Shown: one piece after another, positions 36,372 to 36,469 of the stretch
Layout of the letters: each line of letters opens with the position of its first letter
Numbering within the stretch: the first letter of the stretch is position 1
Source of the DNA: a virus
Length of the DNA: 36,469 nucleotides
Reading direction: 5' to 3' (one strand)
Virus record (IMG/VR): IMGVR_UViG_3300008262_000158
Coordinates: 1 to 36,469 of that record
Program-made: the position numbers and the translations under genes
Notes under the pieces: generated by a model
The model's input: only the letters and a program-made list of their open reading frames with translations
What the model was told of the DNA's origin: nothing
The model's database searches: none

Positions 36372-36469
36372 GAACTATTTGATAGTATTCCATCGAAGAA
36401 GGATCTTTCACTTCTGAAAGACAATACTTCAGCCTTATATCATATTTCACATATTTAATAATATAATAT
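36349..36469 (-). CDS. possible partial gene running in from the right edge
   Basis: A minus-strand frame is open from the window edge to a TGA at 36349-36351. The visible end includes 'YDIRLKYCLSEVKDPSSMEY' followed by 'YQIVLDKLRLL', which has plausible helical amphipathic spacing. An internal GTG (36448) could also start a 33-residue peptide. The stop lies in the spacer of the late promoter. I cannot identify it and it may be chance coding; the genome sequence beyond 36469 would decide. Confidence 0.4.
   Translation of the reverse strand, partial: YYIIKYVKYDIRLKYCLSEVKDPSSMEYYQIVLDKLRLL
36404..36421. repeat. small inverted repeat near the right edge
   Basis: TCTTTCA-CTTC-TGAAAGA forms a seven-pair perfect stem with a four-base loop. 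No T-run follows on either strand, so it does not look like a terminator. It lies about 33 bases upstream of the late promoter's -35 box and inside the possible partial gene. It could be a regulator site or chance. Confidence 0.35.

Noticed and set aside
1-36469. Search for integrase, repressor, attachment sites, CRISPR arrays and insertion sequences
   Set aside because: No spaced direct repeats, transposase or recombinase motifs were seen. The homing endonucleases are the only mobile genes supported.

Overview
The window is most of a low-GC, densely coding podovirus genome: a tailed phage with a T7-like virion plan. It starts inside a family A DNA polymerase gene, and a possible partial gene runs off the right end. 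Evidence for the virion type is the set of portal, scaffold, capsid, two tail tubular proteins and three T7-style internal (ejection) proteins, with no tape measure or sheath. I see no integrase, repressor, tRNA or CRISPR array, which suggests a lytic phage. A Gram-negative host is inferred from host-type sigma70 promoters, a lysozyme with spanin-like partners, and exported Cys-containing proteins. Gene content resembles aquatic (marine or freshwater) podoviruses; the host cannot be named from the sequence.

Layout. Positions 1-6810 are on the plus strand and hold DNA replication and nucleotide metabolism: DNA polymerase C-terminus, an OB-fold SSB-like protein, 5'-3' exonuclease, endonuclease I, a DnaQ/RNase H-like exonuclease with a C-terminal zinc ribbon, a SprT-like metalloprotease, a DUF3310 protein, several small coupled genes, a complete class II (B12-dependent) ribonucleotide reductase and a SLOG-like Rossmann protein. 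A consensus sigma70 promoter lies inside this block at 3714-3742. The plus block meets the minus block at a hairpin/T-tract near 6819-6897.

Positions 6896-36293 are one long minus-strand late region, read from right to left. The order is: a putative small terminase, small genes and an HNH nuclease (36.3-35.3 kb); a tail-fibre island with three fibre-plus-chaperone cassettes, one GIY-YIG and one NUMOD3/HNH homing endonuclease (35.3-28.9 kb); a lysis/export region with two exported proteins, spanin-like and holin-like membrane proteins and a GH24 lysozyme (28.9-26.1 kb); five small basic genes (26.1-25.3 kb); terminase large subunit, portal, scaffold, major capsid and decoration proteins, tail tubular proteins A and B, and the internal virion proteins. 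Consensus sigma70 promoters precede the whole late region (36343-36371) and the scaffold/capsid genes (21896-21924).

Most interesting observations: (1) a 39-residue Lys-rich protein at 17923-18042, too short for most gene callers, whose residues 4-18 match residues 4-18 of the major capsid protein at 12 of 15 positions although the codons have diverged; (2) the palindrome GTTTAAAC occurs 13 times where about one or two are expected, nearly always in one codon frame and once as the centre of a 12-bp palindrome in a promoter spacer; (3) neighbouring small virion-region proteins share a C-terminal peptide; (4) fibre cassettes are bordered by homing endonucleases that have altered the adjoining gene ends; (5) two internal promoters sit so close to start codons that the mRNAs should be leaderless.
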